Source: an uncultured Alphaproteobacteria bacterium
GTDB lineage: Bacteria; Pseudomonadota; Alphaproteobacteria; Rs-D84
Direction: 5' to 3'
DNA length: 22,386 bases
NCBI GenBank assembly: GCA_904502245.1
Contig: CAJGDN010000011.1
Coordinates: 1-22,386, forward strand
In this document: positions 6,446 to 15,545 of the stretch, in pieces
How the letters are laid out: the number at the start of each line of letters is the position of its first letter
Numbering within the stretch: position 1 is the first letter of the stretch
The notes under the pieces: generated by a model
What the model saw: the letters and a program-made list of their open reading frames with translations, nothing else
Databases searched by the model: none
Told to the model about the DNA's origin: nothing
Made by a program: the position numbers and the translations under genes

Positions 6446-9400
6446 TTATTCCATGCTGGTTGCAACAACGTCACCATATTTACCGATTTCTTCGGCGCCG
6501 ATATAGCAATGAATCTTGGAACCAATGTTGTCCATAAATTCTTTGATTGCCGCCTGTTCGGCCTGGGAAACCTGTTGCTTTTGGATTTCATCAACAATAT
6601 GGTAACCCAATGCGGCACCACCGGCTGCACCGATTATACCACCGGCGATTGCACCACCCAGCTTTTTCTTTTCTTTTTCGGTATCAACCGCACTTTCACA
6701 CGAAATACTTAATGCATCCAGTGCTGTTTCCGCGTTTGATTTGCTGTATACAGATTGATCATAGTAACCATCGGTATTATAATATTTGCCACTTGACGTT
6801 TTTTTTGTACCTGCTTCTTTTATTGCTTTACTTGCACTATCGATTACAGATGACTTTACATCCAACTTTTTTGCTGCACTAATCGCTGAATTCAGGTATA
6901 TTGACGCGTTCCCAGCGCTTTTTTCGGTCAATTGCTCCTTGGCCAGTTCCACATATTTTGTGCACTGTTTGGAATAGTCAGAGTCTGTTTTTTTATCTTT
7001 GTTATTTTTTACGCCACCCAGACCACCGAATGTATCGCCATGCTGAATCTTGTCCCCCAGGAATATACCACCGGTTCCCAGACCCAATGCGCCCGCAGCC
7101 GCAGTCCACCATTTCAGGTTGCCGTACTGTGATGCCTGTTTTTCCGCAGCGGCGTCTTCACCAACCTTGTTGGCCAATGCTTCTAATTCAGACGCAGGTA
7201 TCCATGAACCACATGTGAACGCGTCACCGGCGGCAAAGTATGCGGTCGCCCAATCTTTACCCGCAGTCAATGCATTCTGGATATATTTATCGTCTGATTG
7301 CAATGTTACGCGCACGCGACAGAATGAACCATACAATTCATTACTGGCCACGAACTGGTTCGGTTTCAGACCCGCAGATGGGTATTCGGTTGGAACCTTG
7401 TTCGATTTCAGTTTCGCCCACATAAATGCAGACCCCATATCTTTGTTGCCCATGACGCCACCAGAACTGTTCATCTGCATGCACATATTCTGCTGCTTGG
7501 TCAATTTAGCGTTATATTTTGCCTGGGCTTCGATTTCTAGATCATAAATCAGGTCTTTGAATAACGTATTTGCCGCCTGGGACTGAACATATGTATCATA
7601 CCCAATTACAACAGGTGTGCTGAATACTGCGCCGGTGGCGTCAACTGTGTCACACACACCCTGATCCCCGCTGGCACTTGTGCACAGGCGATTACCATTT
7701 TCATCAGTCGCATAAATTTCACCTTCACCAACGGTTTGTTTTGCAGAACCTGCATCAATCCATTCGCTGCGAACAGAACCCGTGTTGCCCCAGCTGGATG
7801 TTCTATTGTTATTTATTTTTATCTTATTTGATTCAATCGCCAGGTGTTCTGTGCAAACATCTGCATTCTTGACCGTGTCAACACACAATCCCAAAACAAT
7901 TGTGTAATCCAGAACGCCGCCAACCTTGTTCATCGATTTATCAAATGTGTCTTCGCCAGTGTTCGTCAAAGTAGATTGAATATCCGTACGATTGCGATAA
8001 CAATTTACATAATCGTTACCACACATTGATTTTACACAGCTGGTCGCGATAGACTGGCAACGTTTCTTCATCTGGGCCAGGGCCGCATCACTGTAATTTG
8101 TTGCCAATGATGCATTCAATGATGAAATAACACCAATTGGATCCATTTCTGCGCCAGAATCATATTCAGGGAACAGCACATCAAATGCATTTGAATCCAT
8201 GAACGAATAATTATACGTGCCGGTCGAATTTGGATTCTGGGCCGCATATTTACAATTCGCATCTGTATTTACGATTGACATACATCCTGTTCTGATTTCA
8301 CCACGTGTGTAATCATTGTTAATAGATTTGTCGGCGGCACCAAAAACCTGGGAATAACAGGCGGCACCAGAACCAGACCCACAAACGCGCATTGCACATG
8401 ATTTAATTGTGTTGACACACTTTTCTTTGGCCTTGGTATCAAATTTATTAACCAAATCTGTAATTTTTGCCTTCATCCCAGAATTCATACGCGCAGAATA
8501 TGCCAAATCATAGACTTCGGCCTGGTTATCTTCGTCACGCAATTGGGATGATGATGGCATTTGACCGTCACCCAAGAATGTAGCATAACAATACTTGTTC
8601 GAACCAATGGTATCCATACAAGAATTCTTGATATATGATGCAATCTGGGTTTTCGAAAGCGCAGATGAAACAGAATCTGATTCAACAGATATTTCTGTAC
8701 CATTATTAATTGCATCAACAATTTTCACAGTTTCGTTCGTTGCGTTTTCATAGCATTTGTATGGGTTTGCATTACATGCATTCAAAATACACTGGTCAAC
8801 AACCTTGTAACATGTAGAAACCGCATTAACCGCAGCCAAAGACGCACCTTCGTTAATCATTTCGCCGACACGACTGGATGCATTTGGCACAGTTGATGAT
8901 GTTGCGCCCGAATTTCCAAACAATTCCATTTTACCGTCCCCCTGGCAACGGGCCAAGGTTGAATCACAGAATACTGCCTGTTTCTTGAATTCTGAATTTG
9001 TTGTACATAATTCAAAATCTGCCCCGCAAACACTGTCTTTTTTCAGGCACGATGTATAACGACGCACACATGATTGTGTGTCATACATGTTTTCAATCGC
9101 ACCCGCAGAAATCATTTGACCCAAGACACTGCCATCTGTTGGGTATGAATACTTTGTAATTTCGCCATAAGTGTTTTTTGTCGCAACATCATTTAATGCA
9201 GAAACATTTGACGTACCAAACAATGAATTAACACCAGATGATGAACACTGCATCAATGTTGTCAAACACTGTGGCATTTTTGCGTGGAACAATACACTGT
9301 TCGTACATTCTTCGAAATTTGCACCACAGACATCCGCCCCCTTGATACATTCAGAGTAGGAATCAATACAATCACGATTTGACAATAACGCTTCGCTGGT

Positions 9401-9595
9401 TGTGCCAGATGACACCGTCCCAGAACCTGTTGCGCCATTGATATAATTCGTCATCGTTGGCATACGACGGGCAGAACCATTTGCAGAAATCGCCGTCGCT
9501 GTATTCATAACACTGGGGCGTGCAGTCACCGCGTACGCCGCAGGAATCACGCTAAACAAAGCCATTAAACTGATTGTATTTTTGATGAATGACAT
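6446..9595 (-). CDS. Large exported cysteine-rich repeat protein, function unknown
   Basis: 1049 residues; I do not recognise the family. A Sec signal peptide is clear (hydrophobic 5-20, cleavage after AYA22). By count there are 38 cysteines. Two modules 100 residues apart share the pattern C-x6-C-x6-C-x6-C-x12-C-x6-C (76, 83, 90, 97, 110, 117 and 176, 183, 190, 197, 210, 217). Three further modules have C-x6-C-x4-C-x6/7-C (262-281, 393-413, 513-532), each followed by a C-x9-C pair (326/336, 438/448, 571/581); a fourth C-x9-C is at 638/648. The rest is Cys-poor. Two glycine-rich hydrophobic segments (about 829-848 and 979-998) could enter a membrane. GGAG seven bases before the ATG supports the start. 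It lies 74 bases after the rluD-like gene with no terminator between, so it is probably co-transcribed with the prepilin genes. The cysteines suggest a disulfide-braced periplasmic or surface protein. Confidence 0.85.
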   Translation of the reverse strand: MSFIKNTISLMALFSVIPAAYAVTARPSVMNTATAISANGSARRMPTMTNYINGATGSGTVSSGTTSEALLSNRDCIDSYSECIKGADVCGANFEECTNSVLFHAKMPQCLTTLMQCSSSGVNSLFGTSNVSALNDVATKNTYGEITKYSYPTDGSVLGQMISAGAIENMYDTQSCVRRYTSCLKKDSVCGADFELCTTNSEFKKQAVFCDSTLARCQGDGKMELFGNSGATSSTVPNASSRVGEMINEGASLAAVNAVSTCYKVVDQCILNACNANPYKCYENATNETVKIVDAINNGTEISVESDSVSSALSKTQIASYIKNSCMDTIGSNKYCYATFLGDGQMPSSSQLRDEDNQAEVYDLAYSARMNSGMKAKITDLVNKFDTKAKEKCVNTIKSCAMRVCGSGSGAACYSQVFGAADKSINNDYTRGEIRTGCMSIVNTDANCKYAAQNPNSTGTYNYSFMDSNAFDVLFPEYDSGAEMDPIGVISSLNASLATNYSDAALAQMKKRCQSIATSCVKSMCGNDYVNCYRNRTDIQSTLTNTGEDTFDKSMNKVGGVLDYTIVLGLCVDTVKNADVCTEHLAIESNKIKINNNRTSSWGNTGSVRSEWIDAGSAKQTVGEGEIYATDENGNRLCTSASGDQGVCDTVDATGAVFSTPVVIGYDTYVQSQAANTLFKDLIYDLEIEAQAKYNAKLTKQQNMCMQMNSSGGVMGNKDMGSAFMWAKLKSNKVPTEYPSAGLKPNQFVASNELYGSFCRVRVTLQSDDKYIQNALTAGKDWATAYFAAGDAFTCGSWIPASELEALANKVGEDAAAEKQASQYGNLKWWTAAAGALGLGTGGIFLGDKIQHGDTFGGLGGVKNNKDKKTDSDYSKQCTKYVELAKEQLTEKSAGNASIYLNSAISAAKKLDVKSSVIDSASKAIKEAGTKKTSSGKYYNTDGYYDQSVYSKSNAETALDALSISCESAVDTEKEKKKLGGAIAGGIIGAAGGAALGYHIVDEIQKQQVSQAEQAAIKEFMDNIGSKIHCYIGAEEIGKYGDVVATSME

Positions 9596-9669
9596 CCCCT
9601 AACTCCATATTTTATTATCTTATTTTAACATAAAAGCATGGTTTTGAAAAGGGAAAAATCAGGCAAATA

Positions 9670-10629
9670 TTAGATTTCTGACAGCAAATATTTCAATTCA
9701 TCCATATCATCAGGCAAACGCGATTTAAAATGCATTTTTTGTCCCGTCACAGGATGCACAAATTCCAAAACAGATGCGTGCAACATTTGACCATTGTGCG
9801 TTTTTAAAAATTCTAGTAATTCTGGATTTTTTACCGAACCTAATTTCGCCGCCCCACGACCATACAGCGGATCACACAAAACAGGAAATCCATGAGACGA
9901 CAGATGAACACGTATCTGGTGCGTACGCCCCGTAAACAAGGTACATTTCATCTGAGATACGCCAGCACGTGGCCACGCGTCAACAACCATAACATCGGTA
10001 TGCGATGGTTTGCCCCCTGTTTTTACCATTGTCATTTTCTGGCGATTGCGGGATGAACGCGCAATGTTTCCGGTAATTTCCGCTTCTTCCCAATTTGGAA
10101 TCCCCCATACAAACGCAGTATATTTTCGTGTTAAATCATGTTCAGAAAAAATCTTGACCAAGCCACGAAATGCCGCATCCGATTTTGCAAAAACCATAAC
10201 ACCACTGGTATCTTTGTCCAATCTGTGAACAACGCCCGGGCGTGTATCACCACCCAACGCAGACAAATGTGTGTGCGATAAAATATTTTGAACCAATGTG
10301 CCCGTCTTGTTCCCCGCAGATGGATACATAACAATGCCACGTGGCTTGTTCACAACAATAATATCATCATCTTCGAATAAAATTTCTAAATCAAAATCTG
10401 ACGAAATGTTTTCTGTTGCAATATCTGTTACAATTTCAGGAATTTCAACAATAAATTTATCCCCCAGACGAATTTTTTCTGAAAACTTTGGCGTCGCACC
10501 ATCTGGACGTACAACACGAAAACGCTGAATCTCGCTGCGGGAAAATTCAGGCATTTGTACAGATAAAAACTTATCCAGGCGAATAATTTCATCTGTTTCA
10601 GATACAATAAACTCACGCGTTTGTGACAT
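9670..10629 (-). CDS. rluD: RluD-family (RluA-type) 23S rRNA pseudouridine synthase
   Basis: 319 residues. An N-terminal S4 RNA-binding region (about 15-65) leads into the pseudouridine synthase fold: IVVNKPRGIVMYPSAG (91-106), the catalytic motif HRLDKDTSG with Asp138, and TGRTHQIRVHLSSHGFPVLCDPLYG, the conserved C-terminal RTHQIR motif. It converts uridine to pseudouridine in RNA; RluD acts on helix 69 of 23S rRNA, RluC on other sites, and sequence alone does not fully separate them. Length and S4 domain fit both. AAGGG, overlapping the stop codon of the upstream gene, serves as ribosome binding site, so the gene is translated from the same message as the zinc-ribbon and prepilin genes. Its presence in a pilin-type operon is unexpected and may be only positional. 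Confidence 0.92.
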   Translation of the reverse strand: MSQTREFIVSETDEIIRLDKFLSVQMPEFSRSEIQRFRVVRPDGATPKFSEKIRLGDKFIVEIPEIVTDIATENISSDFDLEILFEDDDIIVVNKPRGIVMYPSAGNKTGTLVQNILSHTHLSALGGDTRPGVVHRLDKDTSGVMVFAKSDAAFRGLVKIFSEHDLTRKYTAFVWGIPNWEEAEITGNIARSSRNRQKMTMVKTGGKPSHTDVMVVDAWPRAGVSQMKCTLFTGRTHQIRVHLSSHGFPVLCDPLYGRGAAKLGSVKNPELLEFLKTHNGQMLHASVLEFVHPVTGQKMHFKSRLPDDMDELKYLLSEI

Positions 10630-10640
10630 GATAATAACCC

Positions 10641-11105
10641 TTATTCATAATCATCCCAATTCGGGCCAACCGTACAATCTGATAAATCAATTGTCAATTC
10701 AAAACCACGCCCACGTACCGGACACGTTAGTATACCAGTGGTTGTTGCCTGGTCTGCATCACGAGTAGCGTTACGATATGCAAAATTAATTTCACGCGGT
10801 GTTGCAACACACGCAATATGCAAATCATTGTCCGTTTTACCATCCGGACCAACCCATACGCGAACACCATACCCCAGACCATAGCACGGAAAGCCATCTA
10901 AATAATACAATACCAGACCGCGCCCAACTAATTTTTTATCAGATATAAATTTTCCATTATATTCATTCAGGGTCAGACCTGTTACAGCCTGCCAATCGGT
11001 ACTGGTGGAAAAAATACTGACACGTGGGGCAGGCAGTGATGCATCTGCACATTGCGCAGCAGCAACAAAAAACACACCAAACAAAGCAATAATTATTTTC
11101 TTCAT
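10641..11105 (-). CDS. Small exported protein with four cysteines, function unknown
   Basis: 154 residues, family not recognised. A signal peptide (MKKIIIALFGVFFVAAAQCA) ends near residue 19-22. C19 lies within it, but the preceding residues (AAQ) are a poor lipobox, so a lipoprotein is possible but not favoured. The mature part has Cys at 74, 99, 128 and 144, enough for two disulfides, and is probably beta-rich with many aromatic and glycine residues. Its start overlaps the stop of the zinc-ribbon gene by four bases (ATGA), with AGGA seven bases upstream, so the two are translationally coupled. An extracytoplasmic role linked to the prepilin operon is inferred from location only. Confidence 0.75.
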   Translation of the reverse strand: MKKIIIALFGVFFVAAAQCADASLPAPRVSIFSTSTDWQAVTGLTLNEYNGKFISDKKLVGRGLVLYYLDGFPCYGLGYGVRVWVGPDGKTDNDLHIACVATPREINFAYRNATRDADQATTTGILTCPVRGRGFELTIDLSDCTVGPNWDDYE

Positions 11106-11629
11106 TTCTTGTCCTGGGTTGGGGTTTGCAAATCAACCAATTGGGCCGCAATCTTTTTTACGCCCGCAGGTTGCGGTGACAAAATATGACTAAAATTAAC
11201 CACACCACCAGAATCCAGTAATGTTGCCGACGGCATAAATTTCTGGCGCGCCAAAACATTTCCACGTTCATCCAATGATACTATTATCAGGTCCGGAACA
11301 CCGTAGATATCATTCGATACATTTTCTATTTTGCCAGTCACAACAACGCGCGAGATTCCATTTTCGTCAGTCGTTGTTTCCAACGCCGTCACAGATGCAA
11401 CCAATGGTCCACGAACTGCATTTTTCGCGTGATACTGAGTAATAACAGCAACCGTAAATATTATCGCCGACAATAACGCACATAAAGACGCAAAAAACAT
11501 CAACCACGTACTGCGACGCGATGGCGCAACAACAGACCACGCATGTCCACATACCGCACATCTTACCGTGCCAGATACAGACGAATCTGTGTTATATTCT
11601 GTTTTGCAAAAATCACATTTTATTTTCAT
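11102..11629 (-). CDS. MJ0042-type zinc-ribbon membrane protein (DUF3426-like)
   Basis: 175 residues. An N-terminal zinc ribbon has CDFC (Cys5, Cys8) and CAVC (Cys24, Cys27), followed by the GHAW typical of the MJ0042-family finger. One transmembrane helix lies at about 43-65, then an extracytoplasmic domain of about 105 residues including the phrases VTGKIENVSN and VPDLIIVSLDERG, matching the DUF3426 pattern of a small beta-sandwich. The topology places the zinc ribbon in the cytoplasm and the C-terminal domain in the periplasm. Proteins of this architecture are common in alphaproteobacteria and of unknown role. It begins 20 bases after the upstream prepilin gene and overlaps the downstream gene by four bases. 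No strong ribosome binding site is seen. Confidence 0.8.
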   Translation of the reverse strand: MKIKCDFCKTEYNTDSSVSGTVRCAVCGHAWSVVAPSRRSTWLMFFASLCALLSAIIFTVAVITQYHAKNAVRGPLVASVTALETTTDENGISRVVVTGKIENVSNDIYGVPDLIIVSLDERGNVLARQKFMPSATLLDSGGVVNFSHILSPQPAGVKKIAAQLVDLQTPTQDKK

Positions 11630-11649
11630 GTTTTTACTTATACCATATA

Positions 11650-12963
11650 TTATTCTAAATTCAACAAACGATATTTCCCACGAACGCGCGTTTGAATTTC
11701 ATGAATCGCATTCATAAAATCCGACACTGTCGCATTTTGATTTGCAGAAACACCACCAAAAACCTGGGTAGAAACTGTCGATTTGTCACCATATTTACGC
11801 ACCGCCAAAGTCGCCATGCGATTTAATTCAACAAATGACGCATCCATAAGATTTGCAACACTTGATTTTGCATCCCAATAATAGTTAGAATTTATAGAAT
11901 CTGCAATTTTTTCATATACAACTAAACGTGGCGTCATAGACCCTGTAAAACCAACAGTTACAAACATCGCATCAATTCGACCAGACGTCATATCCAGAGC
12001 CTGATTAACTTTTAACATAGGAATATCTTCTGTTTCAACAGACAGACCTGATAATGTTAAATTTGAAACCCATAAATTTTCCGTGGTCAAAGATGACAAT
12101 TTCATAATATCAGATACATTTAAGTCATTCTTGATTTCCATATTTCTGCCGTCAGATGACATAACACCAGATACGGTTGCGTTTACAGTCTTGAACCCCT
12201 GATCAATAGTTGTTCTGTTCTCAAATATCAATTTGTCAGTAACTGTTTTTAATGATTTAAAACCTTCGGCAAAGTCCGCATAATTCGCATTCAAAAATTT
12301 TGCGTTCAAAATATCGTGCCCTGCTAAATTTAACGGAGACATCATTGTTGCATCGTCTGCATTATTTGATGGCACACGCCACAGATATAACGCAGCATCA
12401 CGATTAATACTGGTCGTTTCAACAATTCCATCAGAAATATCAATACCTAAATCAACTGCATCCGTGTGCCATGCACCAAATGTGCCGTACGCATGCACGC
12501 CATCAATAAACCCCATTGAACCACCAGACAAGTTTACAATTTCACGTGTACGCAACGGTGAAATGTCGCCAGAATCACGTACAACAACCCCCTGTAAGGT
12601 GGCGCTGCCCGTAGAATCAGACGATTTTAACACACGCAACTGATAACGATTTTGAGATTTTTCTGCAACAGATTCTGGCACACCAAACGGCAACAAATCC
12701 GTTAATTCAACACGTGTTATATTGCGACCAACCGTTTTTAATAAATCTGTACGATTTTCAACAATATATCGTTCCAGCGCAACCTGAATTTCTGTCATCT
12801 CATTTGTAATCGCAATATTTTGTGCACGAATAACCGCATTCTGCTGATAACGAAATACAAACGGAATAATAATTGTTGCCAAGGCTATACTTAATAATAA
12901 TTCTACCAGCATGCTGCCGCTGCAGTCATTTTTTTTGTTAAAAATTCTGTTAAATAAATTCAT
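11650..12963 (-). CDS. Large prepilin-like protein 3 (PilV-like, tip-adhesin architecture)
   Basis: 437 residues. A basic leader ends at Gly16, and the mature protein would start SMLVELLL with Glu at +5, the classical prepilin peptidase site; a hydrophobic helix covers 17-38. A pilin-like region follows, including LTDLLPFGVPE, YQLRVLKS and LQGVVVRDSG, which resembles the N-terminal domain of the shufflon PilV protein. After about residue 200 comes a long beta-rich part containing the tail-fibre-like phrase PLNLAGHDILNA. No cysteine follows the leader. Expected role: minor pilin or tip protein inserted through its hydrophobic helix, with the C-terminal part exposed. It starts two bases after the stop of the upstream prepilin gene (TAAgATG), so translation is coupled. 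No close family member is named with confidence. Confidence 0.75.
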   Translation of the reverse strand: MNLFNRIFNKKNDCSGSMLVELLLSIALATIIIPFVFRYQQNAVIRAQNIAITNEMTEIQVALERYIVENRTDLLKTVGRNITRVELTDLLPFGVPESVAEKSQNRYQLRVLKSSDSTGSATLQGVVVRDSGDISPLRTREIVNLSGGSMGFIDGVHAYGTFGAWHTDAVDLGIDISDGIVETTSINRDAALYLWRVPSNNADDATMMSPLNLAGHDILNAKFLNANYADFAEGFKSLKTVTDKLIFENRTTIDQGFKTVNATVSGVMSSDGRNMEIKNDLNVSDIMKLSSLTTENLWVSNLTLSGLSVETEDIPMLKVNQALDMTSGRIDAMFVTVGFTGSMTPRLVVYEKIADSINSNYYWDAKSSVANLMDASFVELNRMATLAVRKYGDKSTVSTQVFGGVSANQNATVSDFMNAIHEIQTRVRGKYRLLNLE

Positions 12964-12964
12964 C

Positions 12965-14179
12965 TTAATCCAATGATACCGAATTTGTTATTGATTTCCA
13001 ACCATCACGCATAATGGCATCAAATTCACCACGCACAGGCGCAGATGGCGTTTTTGCGCGCGATAAATTAAATTTTGTAAATGCTGGCGGCGTAGTTGAT
13101 GGGAATACCCAATTACCAATCTTTAATGGCGATGTCGTAGACATCAATAATTCACCCGAAATTGTCAAACCAAAATTATCATAAAATAAAATTTCATGGG
13201 TCGTTACATATGGAGTCAGAACTGTACTGGCCGTTATCCCAGCAAACACAGAAATTGTACGTGAAGAATCAGATTTCAAAACTAAATTATTTGACACATT
13301 GACTGAATTGGTAACCGCCGCACGGTCTGCAATAATGCGCCCCGCAGTTGTAAAACCACGACCGTTTAAATTGTCTGCATAAATATTGCGAAAACCAGTC
13401 AAATCACCTGTGACACGAATATTAGCAATATTAACGTCGCCACCATCCATATTTGCGCCTGATGAGAAATAAACTGTGTCCGTTAACAATTCCGGAGTTT
13501 CAACAAATGTCGCATTCGCATTTTTTACACGCGCCGATTCCGCAGACATTGTCGCAACATTGTAAATATGGTGATACGCCATATTTAAGTCACGCTCCAT
13601 TACATTCAGTTTATCTTCACCCGATGTCGCACGATGCAAATATTTTGATGTGTCTTCGCCAGAAATATCACGTGAAATACGATATATTAAATCACCAGAT
13701 GTAAAATCAGGAGCAGATACCGCCCAAGTATTCCCATACGCAATACCGTCCGCACCAACAACCGCCGCATCACCACCAATATGACGTGCAATCTGTGTCG
13801 TTCGTAAATCTTGGTCAGACACCATGAACGCCAGATAAACGTCTGTGACCGTCGCACCGCGCACAGAATACTTATCAACAAACCCAGACGTCGCATCCGG
13901 TGATATCGTCGCCAATTCAGATTCATCCAGTCTGATTTGCGCAACATCAGGCCACTTGTCCTGGTTCATACGGACATAATTTAACGCAGTATCACGAACC
14001 GACATTATTCGGCGCGCCATCGCAATATCACGCACCATTTGATTTGTCTGGGCGATTTTGTTGTAAACAAAAGGCATTGCAAATGCAACAATCGCCATCG
14101 CCAGTAAAACTTCGGTTATACTGGCACCACGAGAATCACGCATACTATCTGCAAAGATCTTGGATTTAATTACAGTCAC
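12965..14179 (-). CDS. Large prepilin-like protein 2 (PilV-like, tip-adhesin architecture)
   Basis: 404 residues from a GTG start, overlapping the upstream gene by 14 bases; GGGG five to six bases upstream supports it. An internal ATG at codon 13 (14143) would give a six-residue leader (MRDSRG) like those of the first prepilin and the small pilin, but has no visible ribosome binding site. Cleavage after Gly18 yields ASITEVLL, Glu at +5, with a helix to about residue 42. The next region (about 45-180) is pilin-like. The C-terminal part carries DLNMAYHHIYNVATMSAES, close to the 'LDMxGHxIxNVA' phrase repeated in phage tail fibres and PilV tips, then repeated N- and G-rich beta segments. No cysteine is present. 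Likely a filament-tip or surface-exposed minor pilin; the binding partner is unknown. Confidence 0.75.
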   Translation of the reverse strand: MTVIKSKIFADSMRDSRGASITEVLLAMAIVAFAMPFVYNKIAQTNQMVRDIAMARRIMSVRDTALNYVRMNQDKWPDVAQIRLDESELATISPDATSGFVDKYSVRGATVTDVYLAFMVSDQDLRTTQIARHIGGDAAVVGADGIAYGNTWAVSAPDFTSGDLIYRISRDISGEDTSKYLHRATSGEDKLNVMERDLNMAYHHIYNVATMSAESARVKNANATFVETPELLTDTVYFSSGANMDGGDVNIANIRVTGDLTGFRNIYADNLNGRGFTTAGRIIADRAAVTNSVNVSNNLVLKSDSSRTISVFAGITASTVLTPYVTTHEILFYDNFGLTISGELLMSTTSPLKIGNWVFPSTTPPAFTKFNLSRAKTPSAPVRGEFDAIMRDGWKSITNSVSLD

Positions 14180-15521
14180 TGCGCCCCGCCATTAAACATT
14201 GTTTTATATCTATACGTTTTTCTAAGTTCTGCCAATAAACATACTGACATATTAAATGTTGTGATAAAGACTTTTCATTATATACACCATCTAATTTCTT
14301 TATAATTTCTTCACACGCAACTGTACGCCCATCATCCCCAGACGGCACCGCCAATATATCAATATCCTTGTTAGACACGCCTTCAACCAAGACATCTGGC
14401 AACATACTGGTGCCCGCAGGACGAATATCTAAAATAACTGCACCCGAGCCACCCGAACTTAATGAATTAGATATCTGGTCACGCATCGTGATATTAGAAG
14501 TTAAAATAACATTCGTTTCAACCCCCGATTTCGTGCTGTATTGCAAACTTTCCGCATCAATATAAACATCTTGGCCACGCGTCGTGTTTAGATATGAAGA
14601 TATATCCAGACGTTCTGTTGAAAAAGATATATTATTCGAAACCAAATTACCACGAATATCCCATTTGGCCGGCCCGACAAAACCAGTACGTCCAGCCGTC
14701 ATTGCAAAATCATAAACAGACGCATCAAAAACTGTCAAACTTCCCGTATCCCCAAACATAGATATCGTTTTGGCATTTAATGAATCTGTAAATAATGTGC
14801 CGCGCGTCAAACTTAATGCAGATTCACCAGTCTTGCTTTGAAATACTGCACGGGATGACGATAAAAAGCCTATATTATTTCGCGCCTTGCGTCCGGATTC
14901 AATACCAGTTATGGTCAAGGTATCAAACTGAGCCATTTCAAATTCACTACGAACAGCAAAGATATTGCCAACACTGTTCAAAGAAAAATCCCCCATATCT
15001 AAATCAGATAAAAAACCACTGTTTTCTAAATCAAGCTCGTTCCTGCGAACAACATCCGAATAAATCTGCGACAATTCAATACCAACCTGAATCTTTTCTT
15101 CAACCGGCGCAGCATAAAAACCAATTCTGCGCGCCAGTTCCGCAATCTGAACCCCTGACAAATCGCCGCCAGACAATTCTAGATACGCAGACACCGACAT
15201 AGGAGTTTTATGAATAACCAGGGATATATCTTGCCCCAACGCTGTCCGCGGAACAAAACCTAATGGTAAGCCATACGGTTCCAGCAAATCAGAAAAATCA
15301 TTACCAGTCACAACCGTTGTGTCATACGCAATGTTTTTTGCATTTTCACGTATAAATATTCGCGCCGCCGTTTGCGCAATATCAACTTGACGCGCAGACG
15401 AATACATGCGCGTGTCAATGTTACGGTCAGACAAGTTGCGCGACAAAAACGGAATAAACGCAAAAATCACCCCCAGTGCCAACAGGGATTGAAACAAAAA
15501 ACTGCCGCGTTGTTGGTGCAA
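14166..15521 (-). CDS. Large prepilin-like protein 1 with Gln at +5 and a Cys-containing tail
   Basis: I place the start at TTG (15521): AGGAGG lies nine bases upstream and the promoter predicts transcription from about 15539, so the upstream in-frame GTG at 15545 would lie outside the mRNA. This gives 451 residues with leader MHQQRG, then SFLFQSLLALGVIFAFIPFL. Position +5 is Gln, not the usual Glu. Pseudopilins lacking Glu5, such as GspK of type II secretion, cap the filament tip; a similar place is plausible here. The following region (LLEPYGLPLGF, LGQDISLVIHK) resembles PilV. The beta-rich C-terminal part includes DLDMGDFSLNSVGNI, and the last 50 residues hold four cysteines (403, 425, 442, 450), unlike the other two large prepilins. 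First gene of the operon. Confidence 0.72.
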   Translation of the reverse strand: MHQQRGSFLFQSLLALGVIFAFIPFLSRNLSDRNIDTRMYSSARQVDIAQTAARIFIRENAKNIAYDTTVVTGNDFSDLLEPYGLPLGFVPRTALGQDISLVIHKTPMSVSAYLELSGGDLSGVQIAELARRIGFYAAPVEEKIQVGIELSQIYSDVVRRNELDLENSGFLSDLDMGDFSLNSVGNIFAVRSEFEMAQFDTLTITGIESGRKARNNIGFLSSSRAVFQSKTGESALSLTRGTLFTDSLNAKTISMFGDTGSLTVFDASVYDFAMTAGRTGFVGPAKWDIRGNLVSNNISFSTERLDISSYLNTTRGQDVYIDAESLQYSTKSGVETNVILTSNITMRDQISNSLSSGGSGAVILDIRPAGTSMLPDVLVEGVSNKDIDILAVPSGDDGRTVACEEIIKKLDGVYNEKSLSQHLICQYVYWQNLEKRIDIKQCLMAGRSDCN

Positions 15522-15530
15522 GATGTGCCC

Positions 15531-15536
15531 CCTCCT
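15531..15536 (-). promoter_or_regulatory. Strong ribosome binding site that decides the prepilin 1 start
   Basis: Perfect AGGAGG on the minus strand, nine bases before the TTG at 15521. No ATG or GTG lies at a workable distance downstream, so TTG initiation is the best reading. Confidence 0.65.
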
Positions 15537-15545
15537 ACATAACAC

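Noticed and set aside
6166..6630. Open frame of 154 codons on the minus strand
   Set aside because: It overlaps the end of the Cys-rich gene in another frame, crosses its terminator, and its C-terminal part is the translated palindromic repeat (VIPRLDSG).
10963..11193. Cysteine-rich frames antisense or out of frame around 11000-11500
   Set aside because: They overlap two well-supported coupled genes and their cysteines come from frame-shifted reading of the same DNA.
11650..15521. A shufflon (invertible segments) in the large prepilin genes
   Set aside because: I see no repeated inversion crossover sites and no recombinase gene in the window; the three C-terminal parts are separate genes with unlike sequences.
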